Assembly (NCBI GenBank): GCA_024195585.1
Contig: SWBL01000411.1
Span: 1 to 38,457 of the forward strand
DNA from: Aureobasidium sp. EXF-3400
Taxonomy: Eukaryota; Ascomycota; Dothideomycetes; Dothideales; Saccotheciaceae
DNA length: 38,457 nt
Reading direction: 5' to 3'
The position numbers and the translations under genes were made by a program. Of this stretch, positions 8,747-19,600 are shown piece by piece. Positions within the stretch are counted from its first letter, which is position 1; each line of letters opens with the position of its first letter. The notes under the pieces are model-generated. The model did not search any database. It saw nothing but the letters and a program-made list of their open reading frames with translations, and had not been told where the DNA came from.

Positions 8747-10899
8747 GGTGTGAATGCTTTCTGAAGTTCTGAATGGGTTCGATGTGTAAGACACGGTAAG
8801 AGGTAAAGAAGAGCCAGACAGAGGATATATCTTGAGTCTTGACATGCTCCTCAGCCTCCTGCAGCAGAGGGGCTCGACTGATGGCTGCAGAGCGCCACAA
8901 CTGCCGGGACACCGCCAACCTTACCATGTGTCGATCTGCACCAAAATACTGCGAACGCGGTCGAGCTCTGAGATGTGGACCATAGGGTCCGAGCCGGACG
9001 GTGCAGTGGCTTGCCGCATGACTGTTTCCAGGCCGGCCTACCGCGGTCTGTGTGAGATGCATAACTGAGGGATAACATACAAACAGAATGCAATTTGCGG
9101 ACGGGAGCATTCTGCTTAGGCATGCATAGCATTGTTTTCGCGCATTCTCATGTGGGACCACAAATGATCAGACCAGGGTCGAGATCGAGGGCCGGATATC
9201 AAGGCACTTCTGTATCATATGCCGGACCCAGGACCGTCTTATCTTGGCCAGAAAATGAACCATGTCTTCATGCTAACAATGGGTATGTCTAGGAGGAGAC
9301 CGATTCCGAGTCATCTTGACTCATGAATACGTTGTTTGATGGTCCAAAAAGATGCCACATAACTCAAGGTAACGAATCAAATCTCTCGCGCAGCGCGTAT
9401 CCGTACCTTAGGACTGCCTAGGCTCGAGATTAGTTTGCATGTTCTGCCCGGCGAACGTTCCTGCCGGTCTGGCCATTCCTTCGGATGTGGGAAGCTTTCT
9501 TCCATGAGCTCTTTCGAGACCCTGATCTGGACCCGTGTTTCAATCAAGTTGCGACAAGTGACAGGCCGTAAAAAGGTTCAGCGGGCGGTGAAATAAGCAG
9601 ACCGTTTTCTGCACTGCACGGCACAGAAACGGGCAGTCGAGGGGACTGAGTCGAAGTGACCAGAGCACCCCGATTTGTATCCATTGCGCTTGATCTGTAC
9701 ATAGTGCTGTAAATCGGCGATGCTGAAACCAAGGAGGCGCATATGGTTGAGAGCAAGCAGAGAGGACGAGGGGGAGAGGTTGGCAGCCGTGGTCTGAATT
9801 CTCTCCACAAGAGAAAGAACGTTCCAGGCCTTGGACCCTTTCCTCAAATCTCGACCCGAACGTCGGACTTTCTCCGTCGAGGAATTGCATAAAGCAAACG
9901 CATGAATACTGATTGTTCAAAAGACAGTTGTGATTTCGCTCTTTTGAGCAGGCTGTTCGCATACAGGATCTTGAATGTCAGTGGTCGCTGCCCGTTCTGA
10001 TCCGCGCATCTTTGTGACAACACCCTGCTTACACGTACGGTGCGCGTCAACAGCAAGTAGGTTTCAGCCCAATGTGGCTTCTGCTCGTTTTCGTATGTAT
10101 GTCGCCGTAGTCCCCTGGACCCATCTGATCATGGTTCGGTTTGATGAACCTGCGATAAGCATACCTCAATTGCACTCCTTGATTGTTGTCAAGAAGATCG
10201 GACTACCTGAGCACATCCAGGCCATACAACGTTCTTGGAGCCGCAAACAAACGTCGAGAGACTTTTCCCTGTCTGAACTACAGCATACTTGTCGGCCGAA
10301 TCTTCCAAATGTGATTACTGTTCATCTAAGCCACCTTTCTCAACTGTGCCATCCCTTTCCTGGGGGGCATCCTTTGTGGCTTGCGCAACTCGGATACACT
10401 TTTGCAACTTGCAAGCCTTGACAATCGCAGTCGCCCGTACGACTAATGAGGTGAAACCCTATCGGTGAACCGTGTCAGCATTCTAAAACCTCATCACGAC
10501 CAGACAGACCATCCTCAGGACGTCGAGTGTTCTCGGGCATCACGCAGACAGGGTTTGAGATTCAAGCTTTCTTTGATATTTTGCTTGACTCTAGACCTTC
10601 GGTGCTGAATATCTTAATCAAGTCACTGTAGTTCTTTAGCTTGACACGATCTGTATTGTTGTTGATCAATTGAGGCGAGTCCCGAGCCTCGAGAATGCGC
10701 ATCAACCATGGGCCAGGGTCATCGGTTCGAATCGAACTCGAAACGCACATTTTGAATCAATTCTTCGGCGAGAACCCCGCATGTCCCCCAGCCTTCTGAG
10801 AGCCGCCTTTCTGCTTACCGCAACCGAACATACAGCAACAACTTACACACTTCTGTACTCAACACTCTCTCGTATCCATAAATCAGTCTATCTCATTAT
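8747..10899. other. 2.15-kb stretch without a recognisable gene
   Basis: Both strands carry several short open frames that overlap one another in different frames, which argues against coding. The longest uninterrupted minus-strand frame worth noting runs from about 9917 to 9578 (LSLVERIQTTAANLSPSSS within it), but it has no ATG near its start and no recognised family. A palindromic pair GAGTCA-tct-TGACTCA lies at 9308-9323 and contains a Gcn4/AP-1-type TGACTCA. A B-box-like GGTTCGAATC at 10725-10734 has no foldable tRNA around it. The left part should hold the HPt-like gene's promoter and the right part the VOC gene's promoter. Confidence 0.4.
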
Positions 10900-11448
10900 A
10901 TGATGTTGACCGGTATCGCTCACGTAAACCTTACGGTGCCCTTGAACTCCCTCGACGAGGCAGAAGCATTCTACAGCAACACTCTCGGCATGAAGCGTGT
11001 TCCTGTGCCAGCATTACAGAAAGATAGGCTTGCTTGGTGAGTTACATTGGATCGCTGTCGAGCATCAAAAAATATCTTGCAACGTCAAGACTCATAAGCA
11101 ATACCCAGGTTCGATATCACACCGAACGGTCAGCAAGTTCACATTGCTTTCGGTCCACCAAACGAAGAATCATCCCGCCATCCTTGTTTTCGTGTAGAGT
11201 CACAAGAAGCTCTTTTGAAGCTCCAGAGACGCGTCTATGAGCATTTTGAAGCCGGTGGCAAAGGAGCTCCTAGAGCAGCTGACAAACCGGGAGACGAGAA
11301 TTCAGGTACCCATGCTGAAATACTAATAAGCTGTATAGCTCTCTGGGCTTTATACTGATGATACGAAATAGGCTCAAAAGGTGTTGAATACCCAAGCAGA
11401 TTTTTCGCAAGAGATTATGCCGGAAATCGTCTTGAGTTCAGTTTGTAA
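10900..11448 (+). CDS. VOC (glyoxalase/bleomycin-resistance fold) protein (three exons)
   Basis: Exons are 10900-11036, 11109-11305 and 11372-11448, giving 136 residues, the usual size of a one-domain fungal VOC protein. It begins MMLTGIAHVNLTVP, with His8 at the first metal-ligand place. It continues LDEAEAFYSNTLGMKRVPVP (the typical helix and strand), then VHIAFGP with His57, and ends FARDYAGNRLEFSL with Glu133 at the last ligand place. The fold commonly binds a divalent metal and acts in isomerase, dioxygenase or drug-binding reactions; the substrate cannot be told. Intron 1 (72 nt) is GTGAGT...CAG. Intron 2 (66 nt) has an unusual GTACCC donor, but only the acceptor at 11371 restores the conserved GSKG...YPSRFFARDYAG end; an earlier TAG acceptor at 11338 leads at once to a stop. 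A second ATG at 10903 is an alternative start. Confidence 0.88.
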
Positions 11449-11908
11449 GGTACTTGTTTTGATTGATTTTATCTCAGCTGCCTCTTGATATGTCCAAAAC
11501 ATTACCCCTCGTCTATTCGTTTCAATCACCTCTTTTCCATATCGGCTGGGGAAGGAGGAGCAGGCTGGGACCGCGCATGCAGTTTCCGCTATGGGTGTGG
11601 GGTAACGGCAGAGATACATTTATCCAGTGGGGTTGACTACCTCTGACCTTGCAGGGAAGGAGAATCCTACTTGAATATCTACATGAAGTCTACCATGCAC
11701 GATTTAGCCGCCAAGAGTGAAGGGCTAGCTGAGGGGATCACTGAATGCTGCCGGGTACCCGGTATACCGCCATGGAGACCAGCAACATCGTCATTGATGG
11801 TCAGAGCAGTACAGCATGGACGCAGAGCTATATAAACACGGCACCCTCTCAAATCCATGAGCCAATGCTCAAGAATCGATCACTGCCGCTTCGGTCACTC
11901 GAAACACG
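11449..11908. other. Intergenic region upstream of the carboxylesterase gene
   Basis: This is 460 nt between the VOC gene and the esterase gene. Its right end carries a TATA-like box, annotated separately. A minus-strand open frame at 11374-11619 overlaps the end of the VOC gene and has no recognisable domain. Nothing else is seen. Confidence 0.5.
11829..11836 (+). promoter_or_regulatory. TATA-like box of the carboxylesterase gene
   Basis: TATATAAA lies 73 nt before the esterase ATG, a fitting distance for a fungal core promoter. The assignment rests on the match and position only. Confidence 0.5.
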
Positions 11909-14110
11909 ATGAGCAACTGCATTCTCACCACATGCTTGGGCCTGCTTGTTTTGGGGAGTCATGTGTTTGCGACTCCCAGCCCAACACAGCTTGGAGACGT
12001 CCAGATTCTAGCCTTTGATGACTTGATTAGTACGTGTTCAGATGTTGTACTCTACATAGCTACAAGCCTCATACTGACGACCTTGGTGCAGCCACGGACA
12101 ATAGTACGACGAGTGCCGCACTGCTCTTGAGCAGCCCGGTGACGTTGTCATCCGCGCTCAATGCATGCGAATCTCTGTCCGAGAGTCTGTGGTCACCTTC
12201 TGTCTTACCTTTTACAGCTGGTCTAAACAATTCCCTATCGTATGAAGTGTATAGTGGACGTCTTGCGAGCGACCAACTCATGTGGGTTACTCAAACTCAC
12301 TCCACATCGCAGTCGAAGCATTCTGGGCCGCCTGCTCATCCAGGGCCTCCTCATCAGACACCGCAATGTCAGGCCATGGACGTCAATGGACAGATTCATC
12401 AAGTGAGCTGTAAAGAGAAGCTCCCCTCACTCTGCTCTCAAACCGCACCAGCATCAAACATCACATACGCAGACAACTCTCCTGCATATCAGATCTCCCA
12501 ACCCGTTGGCTCACAGACACTCATTGGATACCGCGACTTCTTAACTTTCCGATTCATGGGAGTCCGATTCGCTGCTGAGCCGGAGAGATTTACCTATTCT
12601 TCTGTTTATGACGGGACAGGTACAAACACTGCTCTTGAGCCTGCCCCTGAATGTCTGACTTTGCCGAACAATGGTTCTACAGACTGCCTGTTCCTCAATA
12701 TCTGGACCACCAGTTTACCTGGTCCGTCCGCACAGAAAGAGCTCAAACCAGTGATGGTATACATCTACGGAGGTGGTTTCACAACCGGGTCCGCAAGCAA
12801 TCCAACGAACGATGGCGGCAACCTGGCTGCACGCGGCGACGTAGTCGTCGTCGATATTGCATATCGTCTCTCTACACTTGGCTTCCTTGCTCTCGATGAT
12901 GGCGTTCATAACGGCAATTACTTCTTGTCTGACCAGATCGCTGGTTTAGAATGGGTCCAGAAGTACATCGAAAACTTTGGAGGAGACCCATCCCGTGTCA
13001 CTGTCTTCGGCGAGTCAGCTGGGGCTGAGTCTGTCAACGCTCTCATTGCCTCGCCAAAGGGCAAGGATCTTTTCCATGGAGCGATATTGCAGTCAAATTA
13101 CTATCAGCCTTACGTTCCCTTGACTTCTGCCATTAACCAGACTACCAATCCCATCCTCAACGAAACAGGTTGTGCTACTGCAATCGATCAGCTAGCATGT
13201 CTCCAGGCGTACAATGCTACTGCATTAATTAGTCTCAAGACTGTCTTCAAGTAAGTTCACTAGATCTCACCAACGATTTTCTCACTCATACGTTCATAGC
13301 TACCCAGTTGTTGATGGCACGTACCTTGTGTCCGATTTCATCGATCTCAACAGCACGACCACAATCACCAACCGTGTACCAGTAGTGATGGGAGTCAATC
13401 GCGATGAAGAGGGCGTCCTAGGAACAGTATACCCGACCACCAACCTCACCACTGGTATCGATGACCTAGCTGCTGCAAACCCTCTCAATGCCAGTAGCAT
13501 CCTCGACTCTAATCTGTTCCCTCTCGGCACCAGTAGCACCGACAATGCGACTTTGGATGTCTTCAACACCACTACTCGCATTTCCACAGATCTATCTTTC
13601 CGCTGCTTTAACCAGTTCGAAGCTTATGCTGGCGTGAAAGATGGCGTGCTGCCCAACATTTGGTTCTACGAGTTCAACCGCACGTACCAGGATCCAGCCT
13701 ACAACCCGAACCTGGTCTGTGCCGCTCCTGTGACACCTTCCCATCCTTATGGTGACCCTTCTCAAGAATACTTCAAGTGTCATGCTGGGGATCTTGCAAA
13801 CACTTTTCGTAATGTGGCTCGTGTCGGCTTCCCTGATCGTGATGGTCTGGATGCTAAGTTTGGTCAACTCATGACCGACTACTGGACCAGCTTTGCGAGA
13901 AATCTTGATCCTAATCCGGATATAGAGTATCTCAAGGCGAGAGGATATTGGAACACTGTTAATCAGATTGAAACGTCTGGGCCTTGGGAGAAGGTGGATG
14001 CCGCACAGCCGAGGATGATGGAGCTGCAATGGAACTCAGTCATGATGCCGTTCAGAGATGTTGAGCAATGCGCCGCCTTAGGCTTCCCATTGACCTACCT
14101 CACTCAATGA
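11909..14110 (+). CDS. Secreted type-B carboxylesterase/lipase (three exons)
   Basis: Exons are 11909-12029, 12092-13250 and 13300-14110, giving 696 residues. A signal peptide (MSNCILTTCLGLLVLGSHVFA) opens the protein. Residues about 45-170 form a Cys-containing N-terminal module: ACESL...LW, then W, then CQAMDVNG, VSCKEKLPSLC. From about 185 an alpha/beta-hydrolase of the cholinesterase/type-B carboxylesterase family follows. It has oxyanion Gly267-Gly269 in IYGGGFTTGS, nucleophile Ser349 in GESAG, probable acid Glu464 in GVNRDEEG, and His588 in CHAGDL. Such enzymes split carboxylic esters outside the cell or in the secretory path; the natural substrate is unknown. Many N-x-S/T sites suggest glycosylation. 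Introns are 62 nt (GTACGT...CAG) and 49 nt (GTAAGT...TAG). All joins keep family sequence, and the triad looks complete. Confidence 0.93.
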
Positions 14111-14303
14111 GAGCTGAAAGTATACTCATAACTTTCTTTGAGACATAATAATGTAGACACAGGAACACGATCAGTGTCAATATGAGTTTGGTATTCCAAA
14201 GTAAACTATCAAGATGGCACATTATCCAAAAGATCTAAACACTAGCAATGATACTCACCAATTCAGAGCACCACCGCATCCAAGAAAGTTTCATCTCTCT
14301 CCC

Positions 14304-14763
14304 CTAAGAAAACTCTGCCTTCTGATCAGCCCCCTCAACAGGCTTGGTATAACCCAATCTATCCTTGTTGTAGAACTCAACCTTGATATCATGATTTGCA
14401 GCTCCGCCATCCAAACTCCCGCTCTTGACACAAGTCATGTCAGGCATAATCTCCAACTCAGTGTACAGAGAAGAGCCACAAATAGGACAGAACCAATGCT
14501 TGTTAATCTTGCCCGAAGCACCGACGGCATCGTAGTCCTTGGGCTTGCCCTTTGTGACGTGGAAGCTTTTGCGGGGGACGACGACGTTGGAGGTGTAGGC
14601 TGCGCCGGTCCATTTCTGGCAGTCGGTGCAGTGGCAGAGGGCTGTTACTGCTGGTTCGCCCTGGAAGGATGGAGTTAGAAGAGGGATTAGAGACGGATAG
14701 AGAGGAACGGCTTACGGTGTACTCGTAGTGGACTTCACCACACATGCAACTGCCTTTTGCCAT
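14304..14763 (-). CDS. GFA family zinc protein (glutathione-dependent formaldehyde-activating-like; two exons)
   Basis: Exons are 14763-14716 and 14660-14304, giving 134 residues. The intron is 55 nt (GTAAGC, CTAAC branch, CAG). The GFA/CENP-V fold zinc ligands are visible: C6 and C8 in GSCMCGEVHYEY, C25, C27 and C30 in CHCTDCQKWTG, and C74 and C77 in HWFCPICGSSLY. The ending (VEFYNKDRLGYTKPVEG) is also typical of fungal members. The bacterial founder speeds addition of formaldehyde to glutathione, but fungal members are mostly untested, so the name gives the fold rather than a proven reaction. It is probably cytosolic, as no signal or membrane segment is visible. It converges with the esterase gene, with about 190 nt between their ends. 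Confidence 0.92.
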
Positions 14764-16618
14764 TGTGTATGTGGTCTGCCAGAGTGTTGATGTGGTACGG
14801 AACAAATTCCGCTGTATAGACAAGATGCGGGGTATAGATCAGGATGTTGGATTGAGATAAAGCACAGAGTAGGATCAAGCGCAGGTAGGTATGACTGAGG
14901 GAACAACTGCAATTGAAGAAGGTATGATGGTCTATTTGAATACGAACCCCACTTACCAAAGGTGATATCTTGAAGGAAGGTTGGTTGCCCCTCATCAACC
15001 GCTGTGTAAATCAGGATGCCGCCTTCCGTCTCACCGGCGTTCAGGTCCTTGGCCAGCTTCAAGGCGATCATCGTCCATCGAAGACGCATCTCGACTGTTC
15101 GAAGGATCGTGTGCTGCCACGTGAACATGTTGAAGATCTCAGGAAGGAGCTGTCTCGAGTCTAGCTGAGTTGAGCAGCGACTACACTTCAGTCAAGAAGA
15201 AGATTTGTCCCATCCAGAATTTTCAGATCTCCGATAGCCCAGAAGGAGGCTCTCTTGACAAAAAGTAGGATAGACATGGTGGAAGCTTCTGCTGCTCCAG
15301 CCAGTGTGCTTTTCTCTCTGAAGCTCCCGAATGCTGACTCGCACGAAGAGACCACGAAGATCAAGCTGTCGTATACAGAGCAGGACACATGCAGTCGTCT
15401 CGCTCGGAGCGTGGAGGTTGTGAGACGTGCTGATTTACAGATGCGCAGGCGTCGAGATAGCTCGACCTCATGTCGCGCTGGCTTCAACAGCGAACGCACT
15501 CGTGTATATGAGATATTCCTCCTCTTCTGTCGTGATTTCTTTCTTTGGCTCGATACTCAAGAGCTGTGGGAGATATAAGTTGCTGCATCGTTCGTTCGAG
15601 ATAAGATCGTGCTGGGCGTAGCGTCGTAGAGACCTGTCGAGGTTGTTGACGGACGAGTATTGGTTTTGAGTTGTGCATACAGATACTATCAACGGCAAGC
15701 ATCTTTCCCGCTCGTAGTAGCAGCGTGGCAGGTGCTACCCACGCTGGGTATGCAAGCTCAGTGTCGTGGTTGCCATGGCAAGACAACAACCGCTGTATCG
15801 GCTTCTGCCGCGAAGCCGGCGGTGAAGTGCAGCTGCAAAGGCTGCTGCCAACCGAACCTCCTCCCGTCTTCCATCAGCAATCACCACGGGTACTGTTGGC
15901 TGGATCTCTGGCTCTCCTACCGCTTCGCACGGATCAGTGAAAGTCACAATGACTTCTTCACTGTTTGTTTCAGTGGTGGGAATAACTCCATCAAGTCTCG
16001 TTTGTCTTTTGTTGATAGTCTGCTTTCTGGGCCTGTCATTCTCTGCCAGGAAGTATATTCATCAAACAGAAGTGATCAATCACCATTTCATGTCTCGAAT
16101 ACAGCTACTCTGCCACTTCAATGGTAAGGAAATCAGGGTCTAAAGTCGGGCTCATACATACAAGTCTTATTCCGTTTGTGCCTATCACACCGTTAGTTTC
16201 ACTTGTTCTCAGAAAGATTTTTTGCTCTGCACTTTTCGTAGCACTCCGCGCTCTCACTTTCACTCTTTTCAAATTCTTTCTTCCAGCTCTGCTAAGTTCT
16301 GTTTACTGCCTTGGTCAACATCAAACGCCTGGTTTGTGCCACTCTGAGCTCCAGAGATCACTGGCGCTTCTCCCTCCCAGCATTGATCCAAACATCGCCC
16401 TAGTAAACACACTGGTTCAGAGTGTTGCTCTCACTCCAGCCGTCAGTAACAGCATATTTTTCCTTCCGCACGGGCTGGTAATCAGTCTGCAAGTGAGCTT
16501 CCTCCCCTTTTTACCCTTATCCGTCTTGTGCTCTCAACCCTGCCTCTTTCTCTTCGCTGCTGGAACTTGTGCTTCGAATCTTTTGCCACTTCGAAGCTGA
16601 TTCAGGACTCAGGTCAAC
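14764..16618. other. 1.85-kb stretch between divergent genes, with one possible orphan exon
   Basis: This region lies between the GFA gene start and the start of the giant DUF3638 gene. Its left part has a candidate minus-strand exon, annotated separately. Plus-strand (15255-15578) and minus-strand (15188-15499) open frames oppose each other and neither shows a family motif. An 8-bp inverted repeat (CAGCGTGG/CCACGCTG, 10-nt spacer) lies at 15721-15746, and a TTGCCATGGCAA palindrome at 15770-15781. From about 16150 to 16610 the plus strand is pyrimidine-rich, as often seen in fungal promoters and 5' UTRs; an open frame there looks like a product of that composition. Confidence 0.4.
14954..15128 (-). 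CDS. Possible orphan exon of an unrecognised small gene
   Basis: On the minus strand an open stretch begins with an ATG at 15128 (MFTWQHTILRTVEMRLRW) and runs through ILIYTAVDEGQPTFLQDITF to a canonical GTAAGT donor starting at about 14954. A TTGCAG acceptor 50 nt later would add about ten residues before a TGA. The protein-like composition and the good donor make it more than a random frame, but I recognise no family and no clear upstream exon. It could be a small gene, a decayed remnant, or part of a longer 5' end of the GFA transcript. Confidence 0.25.
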
Positions 16619-19600
16619 ATGGCATCGCAAGGCAGCACGCTGAGCGTGCAAAGCCTTCAAGATGCTCAAGACTTGATCAACCACATCGCTTTGCCGCCTC
16701 AACTACCGCAGAGCGCAGATTCCGATGCTTCTACCATCAACAGAAACCTCTTACACCTCCTGCAAGATGCCACAAAGTCCTTTAATCACAACGCCTGCCC
16801 TGCCTGGACTACAGTCTCCAAAATGCTGTCATCACTGGACTATACCGAGCAAGCAAAGTCTCTGCGTGACGATCTGCTTGGCGCACACCTAACTGCCCTG
16901 AGCCCCGGCGGTAAGCAACACTTCTAGCTATTAGGAACACGAACTGATATGTTATAGACTGTTTCGCTCTGCACCTTCCACTGCACAATTGTGCTGTCTT
17001 GGTGCTGCGCAAGAATTCCGAGATTGTCGTCGTAGAGACTTTCGAGGTCTCTTCGGCTAACGAAAGCGTCATGAGCGCGCAGGGTCGACTTATCAGGGCC
17101 TTTCCTGCACGAGCTGTAGCCTGCCCTACGAGCAAGTTCTTTGACGAATCATTCCAATCGCAATTTCAGCTCGCCCTTCGTCGACTTGCCACAGAAGCCC
17201 CTCCGACGAGATACAACCCTACTGCAACCAAATCTGGTACCACACTACACGAAGAACGAGACACCACGCATCCCGGCTTCGTCAACGACTATCTCATGAC
17301 CATTCTGAGCGTAATCGGCCAGGACCATGCTTCGACCACGACGGAAAAACATGTTCGCGATGACATTTTGTGGCAAAACACCAATCATCCTTGGCGCAGA
17401 GCACCTTTTTGGCTCTTTCTCAAGGTCGCTGTGCTGCGAACGCTTTCGACTGCCTTGGATATGGCAAAAGCTCGTCAGAAGTACAAACAAATGATGGTTG
17501 AAGTCGTTTCCCGCCTGTTACGAATCGCCTGTAAGGTGTCTGTGGAACCTAGCATGCTCTCGGTCGTGCATACCAAACTTGCGAGACGTGTACTCAAGTT
17601 CGAGCACGCATATGGTGGTTTCAGCAATTTTGGCGTGCAAGAGGCATCCGAACAAGCCCGCCGAGTCCTTGATCAAACCTGGTCTCGCAATGCCGGCAAT
17701 CACAATACTATCGAAAGACTCCCTGTGACTGGATGGTCAAATGATACATTCTTGTCCCTGCCTGTCAGTGCTCGACAGGCATTGGGTCAAGCTGTTTCTC
17801 CTCTTGCTTCATCCAAGCAGTCATCAGCATTCGTGTCGGAGTCACCCCAACGCATCGCCGAAGACCCCAGCAAGCTTCCATCGTTCGCTACGCTACGCAC
17901 TGTCAAGTACATGCTCGCAGCACTCACCGATGTTGAGCTTTGGGTAGAGAGACATCTCCATGCATGGATAACGCTTCAGCAAAATGCTGGCAGTGCTTCT
18001 GCTTGTGTTGAGTTGGCAACACTTATCGAAACCTACTGGAGTCATGCCTCTTCCGAGTATAAGAGCAGCCCAGTCGAGAAGTCTAATGCCTTGCTCGTTA
18101 TTGCGGAACTTTGGGTCGCTCTCGACAAGATCTGTACTGTGGAGCTTCCTCTCATGCTAGAGTATCCTCCAGAGCTATCCACTGATCCTTTCAAATGTCT
18201 CTTGCTGCCCAAAGTTCATCAAATGCGTCGTCTCTCTGCTGTAGAGCTGTACATCAACCAACGCCTTTCTCGAGCTTCCCGTCCTGCACACGGTGCTTTC
18301 AAGAACCCCACTGGGCTCAGCCTTTCAAATCGCTACTATGACCAAACACCTTCACTTAAGCAATTGCGCGCCACCATTGCTGAGCAGGATCGAGAACGTA
18401 AAGTCGCGAAGACACAGCAACTTGAGAAAGAGATGGTAAGATACAATCAGCTCATAGCCGATGCTGCTAGAATGGAGTGTGATCAATTCTGGAATAAGAA
18501 AGGGTACCAATACCATGCCAGAAATCGCTGTCGCAAGTGTCAAAAAAAGGACAAGGCAAGCTCGATGAGGATCGATGGTGTGGAAGAATCACTTCCACGA
18601 GATGAGGTTCAACTCAAAGCTGCCATATTTGAATTGAGGATCCCCAAATCTTTTGCTGCTTGGCGAGACGCAACTTGGCTTATTCTCAACGACACGAGTC
18701 AAACTCCTCATCAAACGGATCAGATCTATGTTACGTTGTCCAAGTACGGCCAACTGAAGGACTTCGTCAAACATGCGACGCGCATCACTTTGGGATCTAA
18801 AGTGAAGCCGGCACTCAACTCGCACTACAAGAGCACGAGTCTTCCGACTGACATTGCCTCCATCTGTCATCCTAACGGTCTCAGATATGAGGTGTGGGAT
18901 TCTGCTGGCAAGCACTGGGCGGCAGCAAACAAGACTCCAGATGTCAAATCTCACTGTACACTGCAACTACCTGCAGGTCCCTATGAGAAGCTTCAGTGGA
19001 CGGTGACCTCTACCACGCATACTACCAACGAAGTCATGTCTAAGCAGCGCGAGTGTGACGTGCGCCTGGAGAAGGAGGAGTTTCTCGCTTTTGGTAGTCT
19101 TTGGGCCGGAGAGAAAGTCCAAAGCATCAATATCCTCCGAGAACTTGGATGTTCTAATTTGGACCACACAAACCCTGCCGTGGCCACTTTGGTGTTGCAA
19201 GCGATGTGGGAAGCGGGTAGCCCGTCTTCTGGAGATCTTCGACAAGCACATGAAGAGTTTCTCAATCCCACCTTTCGTGTGAGGTTGCTTACTTTGCTTC
19301 GGCGAAGGCTGATTGCCATCGAAAACAACTGGGACAAGCAGTACAGCATGATGACCATGATACAAATCGCATTGCGCCTCCTGTCATTGGCCCCTAATGA
19401 TGAAACACGAACTGGCTGTCTTCTTCTTCTAAAGGATGCAAGAAAGGTCACACTGAAGTGGTGCCACCAACTCGAAGCTCACATCCATCAATCTTCAGAG
19501 CAGGAGGACGTTCAGAATGCAGCCGTCGAACGGTTGCTTCTCGTTGCTCTTTTGTGCTACAGTACCTTTGATGTGGAGGAAAGACACATTCATCGTCTTC

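Noticed and set aside
9975..10421. Plus-strand 148-codon frame in the gene-poor region
   Set aside because: Irregular composition, no domain and no splice context; probably chance.
10670..10760. tRNA gene suggested by B-box-like GGTTCGAATC
   Set aside because: No A box lies at a suitable distance and no T-stem, anticodon stem or acceptor pairing can be drawn on either strand.
11306..11338. Shorter second intron in the VOC gene using the first TAG
   Set aside because: It leads to a stop within a few codons, while the acceptor at 11371 restores the conserved C-terminal strand with the metal-ligand Glu.
15188..15578. Opposed open frames on both strands
   Set aside because: They overlap in opposite directions, neither carries a family motif, and no splice sites link them convincingly to a neighbour.
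16121..16600. Plus-strand frame of about 160 codons before the giant gene
   Set aside because: The sequence is pyrimidine-rich promoter/5' UTR; the Leu/Phe/Ser-rich translation is a composition effect and shows no domain.
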